Source: Sporomusa sp. KB1
GTDB lineage: Bacteria > Bacillota > Negativicutes > Sporomusales > Sporomusaceae
Length of the DNA stretch: 64,000 nt
Assembly: GCF_007830295.1 (NCBI RefSeq)
Contig: NZ_VLKC01000002.1
Span: forward strand, 4,757,157 to 4,821,156
Direction: 5' to 3'
The position numbers were made by a program, and so were the translations under genes. How positions within the stretch are numbered: position 1 is the first letter of the stretch; every line of letters starts with the position of its first letter. The notes under the pieces were generated by a model. It was not told where the DNA came from. It saw only the letters and a list, made by a program, of their open reading frames with translations, and searched no databases. Positions 8,982 through 17,472 of the stretch are shown here, piece after piece.

Positions 8982-9185
8982 TCAGGTATGTGAATATTGG
9001 TTTAAAAAAAGCAGTAGTTCGTTTATGGACCATCGTTTAGTTTCAACTTTGCTAATAACTTCGTCAATATTTTTAATAATCGTCGTATCAACTATATGTA
9101 TATTTTTAGGGGAGTCCTGAAAGATAAGTCGTTGTCCTTGTTCCACAGGCCAGCTTTCTTTAAGTATCCATTGATGTTTATTCAT
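8982..9185 (-). CDS. Unknown 67-aa protein
   Basis: The ATG at 9185 follows AAGGGGGAAC. The product is soluble, with an N-terminal part rich in aromatic and charged residues (NKHQWILKESWPVEQGQR) and a helical C-terminus. It has no family I recognise. It lies inside the ATPase cluster on the strand opposite to most of the cluster. Confidence 0.5.
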   Translation of the reverse strand: MNKHQWILKESWPVEQGQRLIFQDSPKNIHIVDTTIIKNIDEVISKVETKRWSINELLLFLNQYSHT

Positions 9186-9615
9186 TGCCAGTTCCCCCTT
9201 TTATTGTTATATAAATATATTCCAGTATAATACTCAGAAATCCTGCCAATAAATGTAATGTCGAAAAGTATACAATTTATCTGCAAGGAGTATTACATTC
9301 AAGCTTTGCAGTAGTTGCCCTTATATTTGCGCTTGTAGATAATCAAAATCATCAATTTACAAACTATCTGAAGTCAGCGAAGTTGCCGCTCAGCTAAAAA
9401 AGAGAGCCAAGATGATTGAGGGATCGACATGGGTAAGTGATCGGCGAGGATCAGTTATATAACCAGCTAGGTTTAAACCCACTGCTAAAGCCTGAGATAT
9501 GGCCAAAGACAGTGGTTTTTTCATAATCAAGGCATTATTTATGAACCTATATTATTGTAGTATTGGATAGAAACTGGTTGAATGGGAAAATTAAACGGCA
9601 AAGGGAGGGCTAAAC
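9186..9615. other. Intergenic region, possible relic
   Basis: No complete gene. At about 9355-9455 (+) a frame reads LSEVSEVAAQLKKRAKMIEG without a start, followed by stops. It could be the remains of a small coiled-coil gene of this cluster. The last 60 bp carry the ribosome site AGGGAGGG for the next gene. Confidence 0.3.
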
Positions 9616-10432
9616 ATGGCGAAAAAGGATACAAGCCCTAACGGTCTCAATATACTCGGCAGAGCCTGGAATGAATTGAAGAGAATTAATTGGCATGAGA
9701 TAAATAGACTTTGTCAACAGAACTTTCATATTGGCCTTATTGGTTCCGAAAGGGATGTTGAAGCAATAAAAAACTGGCTGATTTCCTTTCCAAGCCAGGC
9801 AAGTCCAGATCAAGCCCCGATACGAGTGAAATGCGATACCCGGCTGCTGGCAAGATATATAACGTCTATTTATATTAGGAGTACGGGCGACAAACTTGAC
9901 GAGAAACTTATTAAATCGACGACGTTTTGTATTGTGAGCCCGGAATACGTCAATCAAGTCCGACGTTTTAAAACCGAGGTATCAAAATACAGCCTGGACG
10001 GTCATTACTTCAATGCCAAATACCGTTCCTGGTCCACATCAGCTTGTTTCTATACCCTTTGAGGGCATTTCCGATTGCATCATTCTTTCCCTTAATGAAA
10101 TGAAAATGTTATTTGAAATAGTAGGCCTATCAGGGTACACCGTTGTACCTTATCGCCAATTACCTGAAATTGGAGTACTGATGGGTATGGCCTTATTGGC
10201 TCAAAGTACAGCTACCAGCATTATTGGGAAGTTACCTACGCGGGCAGGGATGGTGGCCAAAGGCGCGTTAGCCTATGCTTTTACGTATTCCATCGGCGAA
10301 GCAATTTTTGCTTATGTTAGTTATCAGCAGAGAGTAAATGGGTGCTTCTTCCGTGACAGTATCCGTGAGCATTATGAGGAAGGGGTAAAAATAGTAAACA
10401 ATATAGTAAATCATAAATCGGAAACATTTTAG
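9616..10432 (+). pseudogene. Frameshifted membrane protein (DUF697/GTPase-accessory-like)
   Basis: Two overlapping frames appear to be halves of one protein of about 270 residues. The first (9616-10062) has NFHIGLIGSERDVEAIKNWL, like the start of a Rossmann or GTPase fold but without a P-loop, and ends in unrelated residues. The second (open from 10013) begins in an unlikely way and then reads VSIPFEGISDCIILSLNEM, RQLPEIGVLMGMALL and a long Gly/Ala-rich hydrophobic hairpin (KLPTRAGMVAKGALAYAFTY) as in DUF697-type proteins. The frame change falls at about 10015-10045. It could be a true frameshift mutation, a sequencing error, or two coupled genes. It belongs by position to the ATPase cluster. 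Confidence 0.55.
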
Positions 10433-10465
10433 GAACACCTTTAACTTTGGGTGCTCCTTTTATTA
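10432..10465 (+). terminator. Probable intrinsic terminator
   Basis: GGAACACC and GGGTGCTCC form an imperfect stem followed by TTTTATT, directly after the stop of the frameshifted gene. Confidence 0.6.
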
Positions 10466-10569
10466 TTGGTACATAGCTTCCTGTTTCAAGATTCGCTGGT
10501 ATATACATGGTACATTTTGGACAATATAACCAATGAATTTGGGAATACGATTGGGGGGAAAGAGACATA

Positions 10570-11187
10570 ATGAAAAGCATGGAGGGGCTGCAAAAAGATG
10601 AACGCCAGGAGCAACCACCGGTAAGACGAAGCCAAAGGCTAAAAGATAAAATCGCCCAGTCGTCAAACGAAGAAACGTTAACCGGTTTGGAACAGGTCTT
10701 TGAGGCCAAATTGGCAGCCGTACAGAGCTATGAGCAGCGCATGTCTTCGATAACTGACCCATATGCACTCAAGGCTTTACGGCAGATGATAGAGCAAGAG
10801 CGGCGCGAATTGATGCGTTTAGCGGAACTTATCGAATATGTAGAAGTCAGCCCCGATATGAGCGGGGTCGGACGTCTTAACCGGCAATTTAATCATCGCG
10901 TCAAGTCAAGTACTGGACGCCCCCCTGGTTTCTGGCTGGCGGCGGCTTTGGTAGGAGCTGTGCTAGTTCCGAGTGTCCGCGAGACTCTGCGACCATTAGC
11001 GTTAAAGACTGTTCAGGGAGTAATGGAACTAGGAGAACAAGCCCAAGGATTGTTTAGCGGCGTCAAAGAGGATCTGGAAGACTTAGTGGCAGAGGCCCAA
11101 TTTGATAAGTTCAAACAGTCCATCGAAACTTCCTTTGATGAATTGCCAGCTGACGGTGGAGTTGATAATCCGAATTTAAATGAATGA
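10570..11187 (+). CDS. DUF5132-like protein with N-terminal coiled coil
   Basis: A 205-residue protein. Residues 1-100 are charged and helical (EQPPVRRSQRLKDKIAQ, then a Glu/Arg-rich segment ending in LIEYVEVSPDM). Residues 115-130 (PPGFWLAAALVGAVLVPSV) form a short hydrophobic segment. The C-terminal part has LALKTVQGVMELGEQ and VKEDLEDLVAEAQ, the same pattern as the protein at 7751. The ATG follows GGGGGGAAAG. It ends 11 bp before the 84-aa gene, so the pair is co-transcribed and leads towards the second ATPase. The likely role is membrane-associated structure; the precise function is unknown. Confidence 0.7.
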   Translation: MKSMEGLQKDERQEQPPVRRSQRLKDKIAQSSNEETLTGLEQVFEAKLAAVQSYEQRMSSITDPYALKALRQMIEQERRELMRLAELIEYVEVSPDMSGVGRLNRQFNHRVKSSTGRPPGFWLAAALVGAVLVPSVRETLRPLALKTVQGVMELGEQAQGLFSGVKEDLEDLVAEAQFDKFKQSIETSFDELPADGGVDNPNLNE

Positions 11188-11198
11188 GGTGAGGTAGT

Positions 11199-11453
11199 AT
11201 GTCAATAGGGACCGAGCAGCAACTTCGAATTGAGCATTTAGCCGAAAAATTGCGAGGACTCAGTCGTGAATTGAAAGACACGGTAGATTTAAGTATCCAG
11301 CTGCGGGCGGAGTCGGCGCAGAATAAGAATGAGGTTGCGCGGCTGTGGGAAGACTTTTTGGGTCAATTATTCGGCTACATCAAGCAACGAAGTAAGGAAT
11401 CGCGCGATAATCTGTTAGCAAGCCTTTCATGGTCAAGAATGAAACTGTTCTAG
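11199..11453 (+). CDS. 84-aa coiled-coil protein
   Basis: Almost entirely helical and charged (EHLAEKLRGLSRELKDTVDL, then NKNEVARLWEDFLGQLFGYI), with an Arg/Lys/Ser-rich C-terminus. No membrane segment and no recognised family. The ribosome site GAGGTGAGG overlaps the end of the upstream gene region (11 bp spacing), which indicates translational linkage with the DUF5132-like protein. A terminator follows. Confidence 0.6.
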   Translation: MSIGTEQQLRIEHLAEKLRGLSRELKDTVDLSIQLRAESAQNKNEVARLWEDFLGQLFGYIKQRSKESRDNLLASLSWSRMKLF

Positions 11454-11469
11454 AACAGCCAGAATATTT

Positions 11470-11504
11470 GGCAGCAAGGTTTCATACCGTGCTGTCATTT
11501 TTTT
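11470..11504 (+). terminator. Intrinsic terminator
   Basis: GGCAGCAAGG (11470-11479) pairs imperfectly with CCGTGCTGTC (11487-11496), followed by a run of seven or more T. Confidence 0.65.
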
Positions 11505-11648
11505 GCCCAGATGAAAAGTAGTTTCCTGGATACGACTAGGCTTCTGCCGGTGTCCCAAAGGAAAGGAGTGACATGCGAGACTATTGTCACCTCTGTGCAC
11601 AGGAAATCTGCATAATACTGATGCAAGAAACCATAAGGAGGAAACAGC

Positions 11649-14600
11649 TTGTTCTTATCCGCAGAACAACGACAAACTTATCACGCATTACCCGGACGAT
11701 TACGTGTCAGTGTACCGGGATTATGCCACAATAAAAAATTCGCGAGCTTTTTAACCGAACAGCTGGCATCTGACCACAATATTATCTCAATCAGTGCAAA
11801 TTACCTCACTGGGCGAGCTTTAATTTATTTCAACCAGAATGTGCTCAGCGTAAAGGAGATCCAACAAGTCTTAACACAGGCATGGGGGCGGTTTTGTCGG
11901 GGAAATAACACTCTAACGTTAAATCTACAGCAGTTTGCCGATGGCAGTCCTAGTCTGGTATCTTTACCGGTCGTCTCTAACCCGCAGATAGAAGGCCTTG
12001 CGTACACTGGTTCTAGTAAGCTGTGGCATACTGAAAGCATGGAAAGTGTCTGTGATCTACTTAATACCTCAGATCGTTTTGGTTTGAGTGACTGGGAAGC
12101 TGCCAGCCGCCTTAAGAAGGTAGGCCCTAATAAGCTTACCGAAGGAAAGCGGGCAACGTTTTGGGAACTGTTGAGCAATCAATTCAAAGATTTTATGGTG
12201 CAAGTGCTGCTTGGAACCGCAGGGATTTCGTTTGTTCTGGGGAAACGTAGTAACGCCCTCCTGACCGGGTCTATTGTAGTGGCTAATGCCGTTTTGGGTG
12301 TTATTCAAGAACGCAAGGCCGAGCAGTCTATGGAAAGCTTGCAGAAACTGGCGGCACCACAGGCGCGTGTGATTCGTGCGGGCCGAGTTAAAAAGGTGGC
12401 GGCTGAGAATTTGATTCCGGGTGACTTGATCGTCCTGGAAGCAGGTGATCGGGTACCTGCTGATGCCCATCTAATAACTGCAGTTCAATTTGCTACTGAG
12501 GAAGCGTCGCTTACTGGTGAAACAGTACCTGCCAAAAAAGATCCGAGATATCGTGGAAGTGAAGACACTACTCTTGGAGATCGTAGAAACATGGTGTTTA
12601 TGGGCACAGGTGTAACGCGGGGGCGCGCCACGGCGATCGTAGTTGCAACAGGAATGAAAACAGAGATGGGTAGAATCGCTTCCCTTATCCAGCATCAAAC
12701 CGAAGAGCTTACGCCGTTGCAGTGCAAACTGGAGCAACTAGGAAAATACCTTGTTTACGGTTGCTTAGGCGTCTCTGGAGTTGTCATGGTCACAGGAATA
12801 TTACGGGGTCAAGGATGCTTGAATATGCTGCAAATTGCGGCAAGCCTAGCTGTAGCAGCTATACCGGAGGGCTTAACTGCGATTGTTATCATTGCCTTAG
12901 CCATGGGCGTACAACGTATGAGTAAACGAAATATAATCATCCGCCAATTATCATCGGTTGAAACACTGGGCTGTGCTACTGTAATTTGCTCAGACAAAAC
13001 AGGAACACTTACCAAAAACGAGATGACGGTTCGCATGGTATACACGCATGGGCGTAATTGGCAGGTAGCAGGCGAGGGCTATGCACCTGTAGGTGACTTT
13101 TTTCTGGATGGAGGGGGGCCTGTTACTATTCATGAGAATGCCGAACTCTATCAAACGCTGCTCACTGGCGCATTATGTAACAATGCCCGATTGAATCAAA
13201 ATAGGGTTTCTAAAGAAGATAATGTATTGCCGATGAAGGAAAAACATAATGTTGTCTGGAAGGTGGAAGGTGATCCTACTGAAGGTGCCATCCTGGTGGC
13301 AGCGGCTAAAGCTGGCTTATGGCGAGACGAACTAGAAAAAACATTTATAAGAGTTTACGAATATCCGTTTGAATCAGATCGACGCATCATGTCAACGATC
13401 TATAAAACTCAAGTGGGCGATATGATCCTGAATGTTAAAGGGGCAACAGATCGTGTATTATCCGCGTGTACCCACTACCTTCGGGACGGTGAGATCCGCC
13501 AATTGAACGATACAATTCGTGCTGAGATTATGTGCGCGAATGATGAGCTGGCCAATAAGGCTCTTCGCGTTTTAGCCTGCGCGTATCGGGTAATGGAACA
13601 GTTTGACGAACAGAGCGATGAAGAACCGGAGCAGGAAATGATCTTTTGCGGTCTCATGGGCATGATTGATCCGCCCCGTCCGGAAGTTCCGCCAGCAATC
13701 ACTAAATGTCGTCAAGCTGGAGTAAAAGTCCTTATGATCACAGGCGACCATCAACAGACTGCAAGTGCTGTCGCAAGAGAAATCGGCCTGTTACGAGCTG
13801 GGGACGGAATTTTACTGGGTAGCGAAATAGACCGGATGTCTGACCAACAGCTCGCCGATGCGGTCGAGATCAGCACGGTATTTGCCCGTACTTCGCCGCA
13901 ACATAAGCTGCGGATAGTAAAAGCATTAAAACAACGAGGCTATGTGGTGGCGATGACCGGCGATGGTGTCAATGATGCACCGGCAGTAAAAGCGGCAGAT
14001 ATTGGGATCGCTATGGGAATTATGGGAACAGACGTAACCAAAGAAGCTGCTAGCATGACACTGTCAGACGATAATTTTGCTACCATAGTACGCGCCATGG
14101 AGGAGGGGCGGTCTATTTATGCTAACATTCGCAAGGCCATTCGCTATCTGATTGCGACCAATGTCGGTGAGGTTATACTGATGCTGCTGGCTGTGTTAAT
14201 GGGATTACCGTTTCCGCTCATCCCGATTCAACTCTTATGGATTAATTTGGTGGGAGACGGGCTGCCAGCCGTGGCGCTGGTGAATGATCCACCTGCCCAG
14301 GATATTATGAGCCAGCCGGCAAGAACAGCTAGCGATAGTGTGTTTGCCGGTGGTCTGGGGATGAAAGTGGTCGTTAGGGGTTTGATTATCGGCCTTACTA
14401 GTTTGGCGTTGTATGTGTGGAAATTGCGGTCAACCGGCAACCTGGCTTTTGCGCAAACCATCGTATTGGTTCAACTTGCACTCAGCCAATTTGTGCATAT
14501 TTTTGATTGCCGCGGCGAAAAACAAACAGGAAGGGTAGGTTTGTTCAGTAATCTGTGGCTTGTTGCTGCGGTAGCCTTGTCGATGGGTATGGTTGCTGCC

Positions 14601-14774
14601 AGTGTCCACATTCCATTATTACAGTCAATTTTTGGTACGGTTTCTTTATCTGCTGGTGACTGGGCTGTGGCTAGTGCTCTGGCAGTAGCCACTGGGATAA
14701 TCGATGCCGGACTTTCGCGTGTACGCACTATTCCAGTCTTAGAAAGTACTACCGCTTGTAGTGACGCAATATAG
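11649..14774 (+). CDS. P2A-type (calcium-ATPase-like) P-ATPase with N-terminal HMA_2-type domain
   Basis: A 1041-residue cation pump. TTG start with AGGAGG 7 nt upstream. Residues 1-85 are homologous to the start of the ATPase at 5400, with LPGRLR at residues 14-19 followed by an HMA-like fold (ISANYLTGRALIYFNQ). From about 130 it is a complete P2 ATPase: cation-ATPase N domain, TGET (about 289-292), PEGL in helix M4 (406-409), DKTGTLT (Asp449), GDGVNDAP (about 772) and the M5/M6 region with ATNVGEV and LLWINLVGDGLPA. The metal-site residues resemble calcium pumps, though Asp replaces the usual pattern NLVTDGLPA by NLVGDGLPA. All catalytic motifs are intact, unlike the first ATPase. An HMA-like domain on a P2 pump is unusual. 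Confidence 0.93.
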   Translation: MFLSAEQRQTYHALPGRLRVSVPGLCHNKKFASFLTEQLASDHNIISISANYLTGRALIYFNQNVLSVKEIQQVLTQAWGRFCRGNNTLTLNLQQFADGSPSLVSLPVVSNPQIEGLAYTGSSKLWHTESMESVCDLLNTSDRFGLSDWEAASRLKKVGPNKLTEGKRATFWELLSNQFKDFMVQVLLGTAGISFVLGKRSNALLTGSIVVANAVLGVIQERKAEQSMESLQKLAAPQARVIRAGRVKKVAAENLIPGDLIVLEAGDRVPADAHLITAVQFATEEASLTGETVPAKKDPRYRGSEDTTLGDRRNMVFMGTGVTRGRATAIVVATGMKTEMGRIASLIQHQTEELTPLQCKLEQLGKYLVYGCLGVSGVVMVTGILRGQGCLNMLQIAASLAVAAIPEGLTAIVIIALAMGVQRMSKRNIIIRQLSSVETLGCATVICSDKTGTLTKNEMTVRMVYTHGRNWQVAGEGYAPVGDFFLDGGGPVTIHENAELYQTLLTGALCNNARLNQNRVSKEDNVLPMKEKHNVVWKVEGDPTEGAILVAAAKAGLWRDELEKTFIRVYEYPFESDRRIMSTIYKTQVGDMILNVKGATDRVLSACTHYLRDGEIRQLNDTIRAEIMCANDELANKALRVLACAYRVMEQFDEQSDEEPEQEMIFCGLMGMIDPPRPEVPPAITKCRQAGVKVLMITGDHQQTASAVAREIGLLRAGDGILLGSEIDRMSDQQLADAVEISTVFARTSPQHKLRIVKALKQRGYVVAMTGDGVNDAPAVKAADIGIAMGIMGTDVTKEAASMTLSDDNFATIVRAMEEGRSIYANIRKAIRYLIATNVGEVILMLLAVLMGLPFPLIPIQLLWINLVGDGLPAVALVNDPPAQDIMSQPARTASDSVFAGGLGMKVVVRGLIIGLTSLALYVWKLRSTGNLAFAQTIVLVQLALSQFVHIFDCRGEKQTGRVGLFSNLWLVAAVALSMGMVAASVHIPLLQSIFGTVSLSAGDWAVASALAVATGIIDAGLSRVRTIPVLESTTACSDAI

Positions 14775-14926
14775 AAAATATAGAATTGGTTTTGCTTCGA
14801 CTAAGCGATAAGGAATATGCGATATCGATAACTCAAGTCAAAGAAATCATCCAGTACAGGGGTGCTTCCTCATATTACTCTGGATATGGACATGATGTTC
14901 AACTGGGGAAGAGATTCAAGAACTGA
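14771..14926 (+). pseudogene. CheW-like fragment
   Basis: Codons right after the ATPase stop read IELVLLRLSDKEYAISITQV and KEIIQY, the start of a CheW domain, then lose similarity and end at TGA (14924-14926). There is no start codon. It is a relic of a chemotaxis coupling gene. Confidence 0.6.
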
Positions 14927-14937
14927 AAAAGTTGGAT

Positions 14938-14983
14938 AACACAAAAGGCTCTGGCGAAAGCTGCAGAGCCTTTTGTGTTCATT
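14938..14983 (+). terminator. Strong hairpin terminator
   Basis: AACACAAAAGGCTCTG (14938-14953) pairs perfectly with CAGAGCCTTTTGTGTT (14964-14979). The TTTT lies inside the stem; it probably ends the ATPase transcript. Confidence 0.75.
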
Positions 14984-15112
14984 GAGTCTGATAATCGCAT
15001 GGAGATTGTCAAAAGCCATTGCCAGCTGACTTCCTGATAGTACGGAACACTTACACAAAGTTGCAGAGGGAGGTGTTTTTTGTATTATTTTAGGTGCAAT
15101 TATTACAATACT

Positions 15113-15174
15113 AATTTTCATTAAAATGAAAATTGGTATTGACTTAAATTAATTTCGGTATATACTTAAATTAA
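15113..15174 (+). promoter_or_regulatory. Promoter with two operator-like repeats
   Basis: TTGACT (15139-15144) and TATACT (15161-15166) are spaced 16 bp. An 11-bp direct repeat ACTTAAATTAA occurs at 15142 and 15164, 22 bp apart, overlapping both boxes. Just upstream, AATTTTCATT (15113-15122) and AATGAAAATT (15124-15133) form an inverted repeat with a 1-bp centre, a geometry also seen in Fur-family sites. It drives the small gene at 15285 and possibly phoU. Confidence 0.5.
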
Positions 15175-15284
15175 CATAGTACTATATGGGTGTGGCTATT
15201 GACGGTTATACTACCAGGTAAATTTTCTATTACGAAGTTACTTCTTGGTTTCGTATCTTTATTTTTATTAAGGAGGTTGGCAAA

Positions 15285-15530
15285 ATGGGATGTCAAGACG
15301 AAAAACCAAAAGGCGTAGGTCGTCCTAAGGTCAAGGAGAAAAGAAAACCACGATCGATCAAGGCGACAGAGGCAGAGTGGAAGCGTATCGTAAAACTTTT
15401 GAAACAGATTGATAGTCCGAAGGCAGTGGCTATTATGACTGCTCTGGAAAATTATCTTAGCCAAAAAGGAACAGATCAAGTCGACAAGTCGACGAAACTC
15501 CCCAAAGAGAAAACTAAAGTTAAGGTATGA
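15285..15530 (+). CDS. Small basic protein, possible DNA-binding
   Basis: An 81-residue Lys/Arg-rich protein. It has a GRPK motif (GVGRPKVKEKRKPRSIK) reminiscent of an AT-hook, then a helical segment with a ribbon-helix-helix flavour (IKATEAEWKRIVKLLKQI) and a Lys-rich tail. An AAGGAGG site precedes the ATG. It is transcribed from the repeat-flanked promoter at 15139-15166 and could regulate itself; that is inference. No family firmly recognised. Confidence 0.6.
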   Translation: MGCQDEKPKGVGRPKVKEKRKPRSIKATEAEWKRIVKLLKQIDSPKAVAIMTALENYLSQKGTDQVDKSTKLPKEKTKVKV

Positions 15531-15732
15531 CTAAGATTTAAAATAATGAATCAGGACGGGTCAAAAAGGGAGGTAGTCTCATTCAATGAAGCCGGGCGCT
15601 GCAAGAAAAGGTAAATGGTCATATATTATATATGGGCAGCGCAACAAAGCTGAAATTGAGAGCGACATAAATAGGCTGGTTAACATTCTTGATTTTCACC
15701 CGGGAAAAAGATAGTTTGGAGGGGATAATTCT

Positions 15733-16404
15733 ATGAATGTAAGAAAAGGCTACCAGGAAGAACTCCACGAAATCAATGAGCAAATTAGTCGGATGGGAAA
15801 ACAAACTACAACATTTGTTGCTGAGGCGGTGGAGGCCTTAGCTATCTTTGATACCGGGGGCGCGGAAACTATTCGTCATCATGAGCGTGAAATAGATGCC
15901 TTACACCGCGAAATTGAAGAAAAATGTATTGCTATCATAGCCACTCAACAACCAGTGGCCGTTGATCTGAGATTCTTAATCGCCAGTATTAAGATTTCCG
16001 CAGAAATTGAGCGAATTGCCGATTATGCAAACAATATTGCTAAAATAACTCACAGAAAACTTTCGGGATTGGACTTAGCACCAGTTTCCCATTTAGGTAG
16101 TGTTATCGGAGATATGGGGAGCTTGGCAATAAATATGTTGACTGATACATTGAGAGCCTATGAAAGCAGAAACCACGATTTTGTCGTTATTGCCAAAGAG
16201 CAGGATGCAGAAGTAAATTCGGCTAATTATAAATTGTTTAACCTAATGATTGACACTGGTAGGAGAAACGGCAGCCTATCCCAGGCTATGTTAGAAATGC
16301 ACACCGCCATTCGCTATCTTGAACGGTCTGCTGACCGGGCGGTAAATATCGCAGAATGGGTGTTCTATATGGGAACCGGCTTTCGTTATGTTAGGCTGAG
16401 ATAA
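15733..16404 (+). CDS. phoU: PhoU family protein
   Basis: A 223-residue all-helical protein with two PhoU repeats. Each shows the conserved metal-binding signature region: DLRFLIASIKISAEIERIAD in the first and HTAIRYLERSADRAVNIAE in the second. PhoU binds metal clusters and links Pst phosphate uptake to PhoR signalling. Here it stands without pst genes. The ribosome site is GGAGGGG. The neighbourhood has a Pho-box-controlled gene (4216) and an ATPase cluster resembling iron-phosphate organelle loci, so a phosphate-linked role is plausible but not shown. A terminator follows. Confidence 0.92.
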   Translation: MNVRKGYQEELHEINEQISRMGKQTTTFVAEAVEALAIFDTGGAETIRHHEREIDALHREIEEKCIAIIATQQPVAVDLRFLIASIKISAEIERIADYANNIAKITHRKLSGLDLAPVSHLGSVIGDMGSLAINMLTDTLRAYESRNHDFVVIAKEQDAEVNSANYKLFNLMIDTGRRNGSLSQAMLEMHTAIRYLERSADRAVNIAEWVFYMGTGFRYVRLR

Positions 16405-16491
16405 ATTTTAGTCTTGGTCTTATATACTGCTATACTGCGGAAATTCTAGTAATATTATCTATTATCTATCTTAGTCGTTTGAAAAATAAGA

Positions 16492-16532
16492 ACCCAAGTG
16501 GGCTGAACGTGAAACGCCACTTGGGTAGTTTT
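16492..16532 (+). terminator. Terminator after phoU
   Basis: ACCCAAGTGG (16492-16501) pairs with CCACTTGGGT (16517-16526), followed by AGTTTTATT. Confidence 0.8.
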
Positions 16533-16675
16533 ATTCCGTTTTTGTAGTTGGCTGTAGTTGGCTTTTGTAGTTTTGAAGTAGACGAGAAAATAATGTAAGC
16601 AGTTTGACGGTCAAGTGGCATTAAGGAAGTCCTTTTACGTCCTGTTGCCTGCAAAGTTCACAAAATAGCCATAAT

Positions 16676-16693
16676 TTCTTCATGAGTTCTTCA
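16676..16693 (+). promoter_or_regulatory. Direct repeat ahead of a small gene
   Basis: TTCTTCA occurs at 16676 and 16687, an 11-bp period as in response-regulator sites. A TATA-rich stretch (16704-16713) follows. This is a candidate promoter and operator for the 28-aa peptide. Confidence 0.3.
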
Positions 16694-16762
16694 CACTTAT
16701 CGTGTATTATATACCTATCAAGTCAAGGCAAAGCGAAACTAAATGATGCGGAGTGATGGAAG

Positions 16763-16849
16763 ATGATGTGGATTCTATTTTTTATGAACTTGTTTGTTAT
16801 AATTTATGTTCTCCATGTAATTGCAAGATTAAAGGCTCAGGAAGAGTAG
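16763..16849 (+). CDS. 28-aa single-pass membrane peptide
   Basis: The frame MMWILFFMNLFVIIYVLHVI is followed by ARLKAQEE and a stop. It is one membrane helix with a charged C-terminal tail, and a GGAGTGATGGAAG ribosome region precedes it. An alternative overlapping frame from 16757 encodes a Cys-containing 32-residue sequence that looks less natural. A terminator 70 bp downstream supports a short independent transcript. Function unknown. Confidence 0.5.
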   Translation: MMWILFFMNLFVIIYVLHVIARLKAQEE

Positions 16850-16917
16850 ACTAGATAAAGCGTTCCGGATGGGCAACTCCATTCGGTTTATATAGAGATC
16901 TCCTCCCCCCATTTATA

Positions 16918-16953
16918 GAACCCTAGCCTCGGTTAGGGTTCATTGCTTTTTCC
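16918..16953 (+). terminator. Intrinsic terminator
   Basis: GAACCCTA (16918-16925) pairs with TAGGGTTC (16934-16941), followed by a T-rich stretch. Confidence 0.75.
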
Positions 16954-17198
16954 TTATGAAACCTCCTTGTAACTATTGTCCTTGCTTTACTAACTAATGG
17001 AATATAGCTGAATAACAAGGTGTTGGCACTTGATCCGGAAGTGGTGACGCGGCGAATTTCGCCGTTTTTGGCAGATGAGAATTTGAATGATGCGGCCATT
17101 TCCGATAAGCTAATTGGATTTAACTGTCGCCAAACGCTCAAAACTCCATATATTATAATATATTACCTTAATCAATCAACGAATGAGGAGGTCTACTT

Positions 17199-17312
17199 AT
17201 GGGAGGAAGATTTGGCTGTGGTGGAGGTGGCAGTTTTAGTTGTATCATAATAATCATTATTATTATTTTGTTATTCTGCTGCTTTGAAGATGATTGTAGT
17301 CCGACCTGTTAG
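17199..17312 (+). CDS. 37-aa Gly/Cys/Ile peptide, YjcZ-like sporulation type
   Basis: The product reads MGGRFGCGGGGSFSC, eight consecutive Ile, LLFCCFEDDCSPTC. A Gly-rich head, an oligo-isoleucine membrane segment and a Cys-rich tail are typical of the tiny YjcZ/sporulation-associated peptides of Firmicutes. GAGGAGG precedes the ATG. Such peptides are usually missed in annotation. The exact role is unknown. Confidence 0.75.
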   Translation: MGGRFGCGGGGSFSCIIIIIIIILLFCCFEDDCSPTC

Positions 17313-17355
17313 GTATTTTGTTCAGTTCAAATTCATAACGAGATATATGAACCAA

Positions 17356-17388
17356 CTTGTAAGGCATCGCTCAGCGATGCCTTACAAG
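17356..17388. repeat. Perfect 15-bp inverted repeat
   Basis: CTTGTAAGGCATCGC and its exact complement are separated by TCA, with no T run on either side. A second small palindrome (CACATG-ctgt-GCATGTG) and a short direct repeat CATGTGGCTATATATA follow by 17455, all between the small peptide and the recombinase gene. Confidence 0.7.
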
Positions 17389-17472
17389 GCATATTTGCGT
17401 AAGCGAATACCACATGCTGTGCATGTGGCTATATATACATGTGGCTATATATAATAAATGTAAATGACTAGC

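Noticed and set aside
17020..17150. Protein-like stretch (SPFLADENLNDAAISDKLIG) faintly like the end of sigma-54
   Set aside because: Too short and degenerate to call; no start and the similarity is weak.
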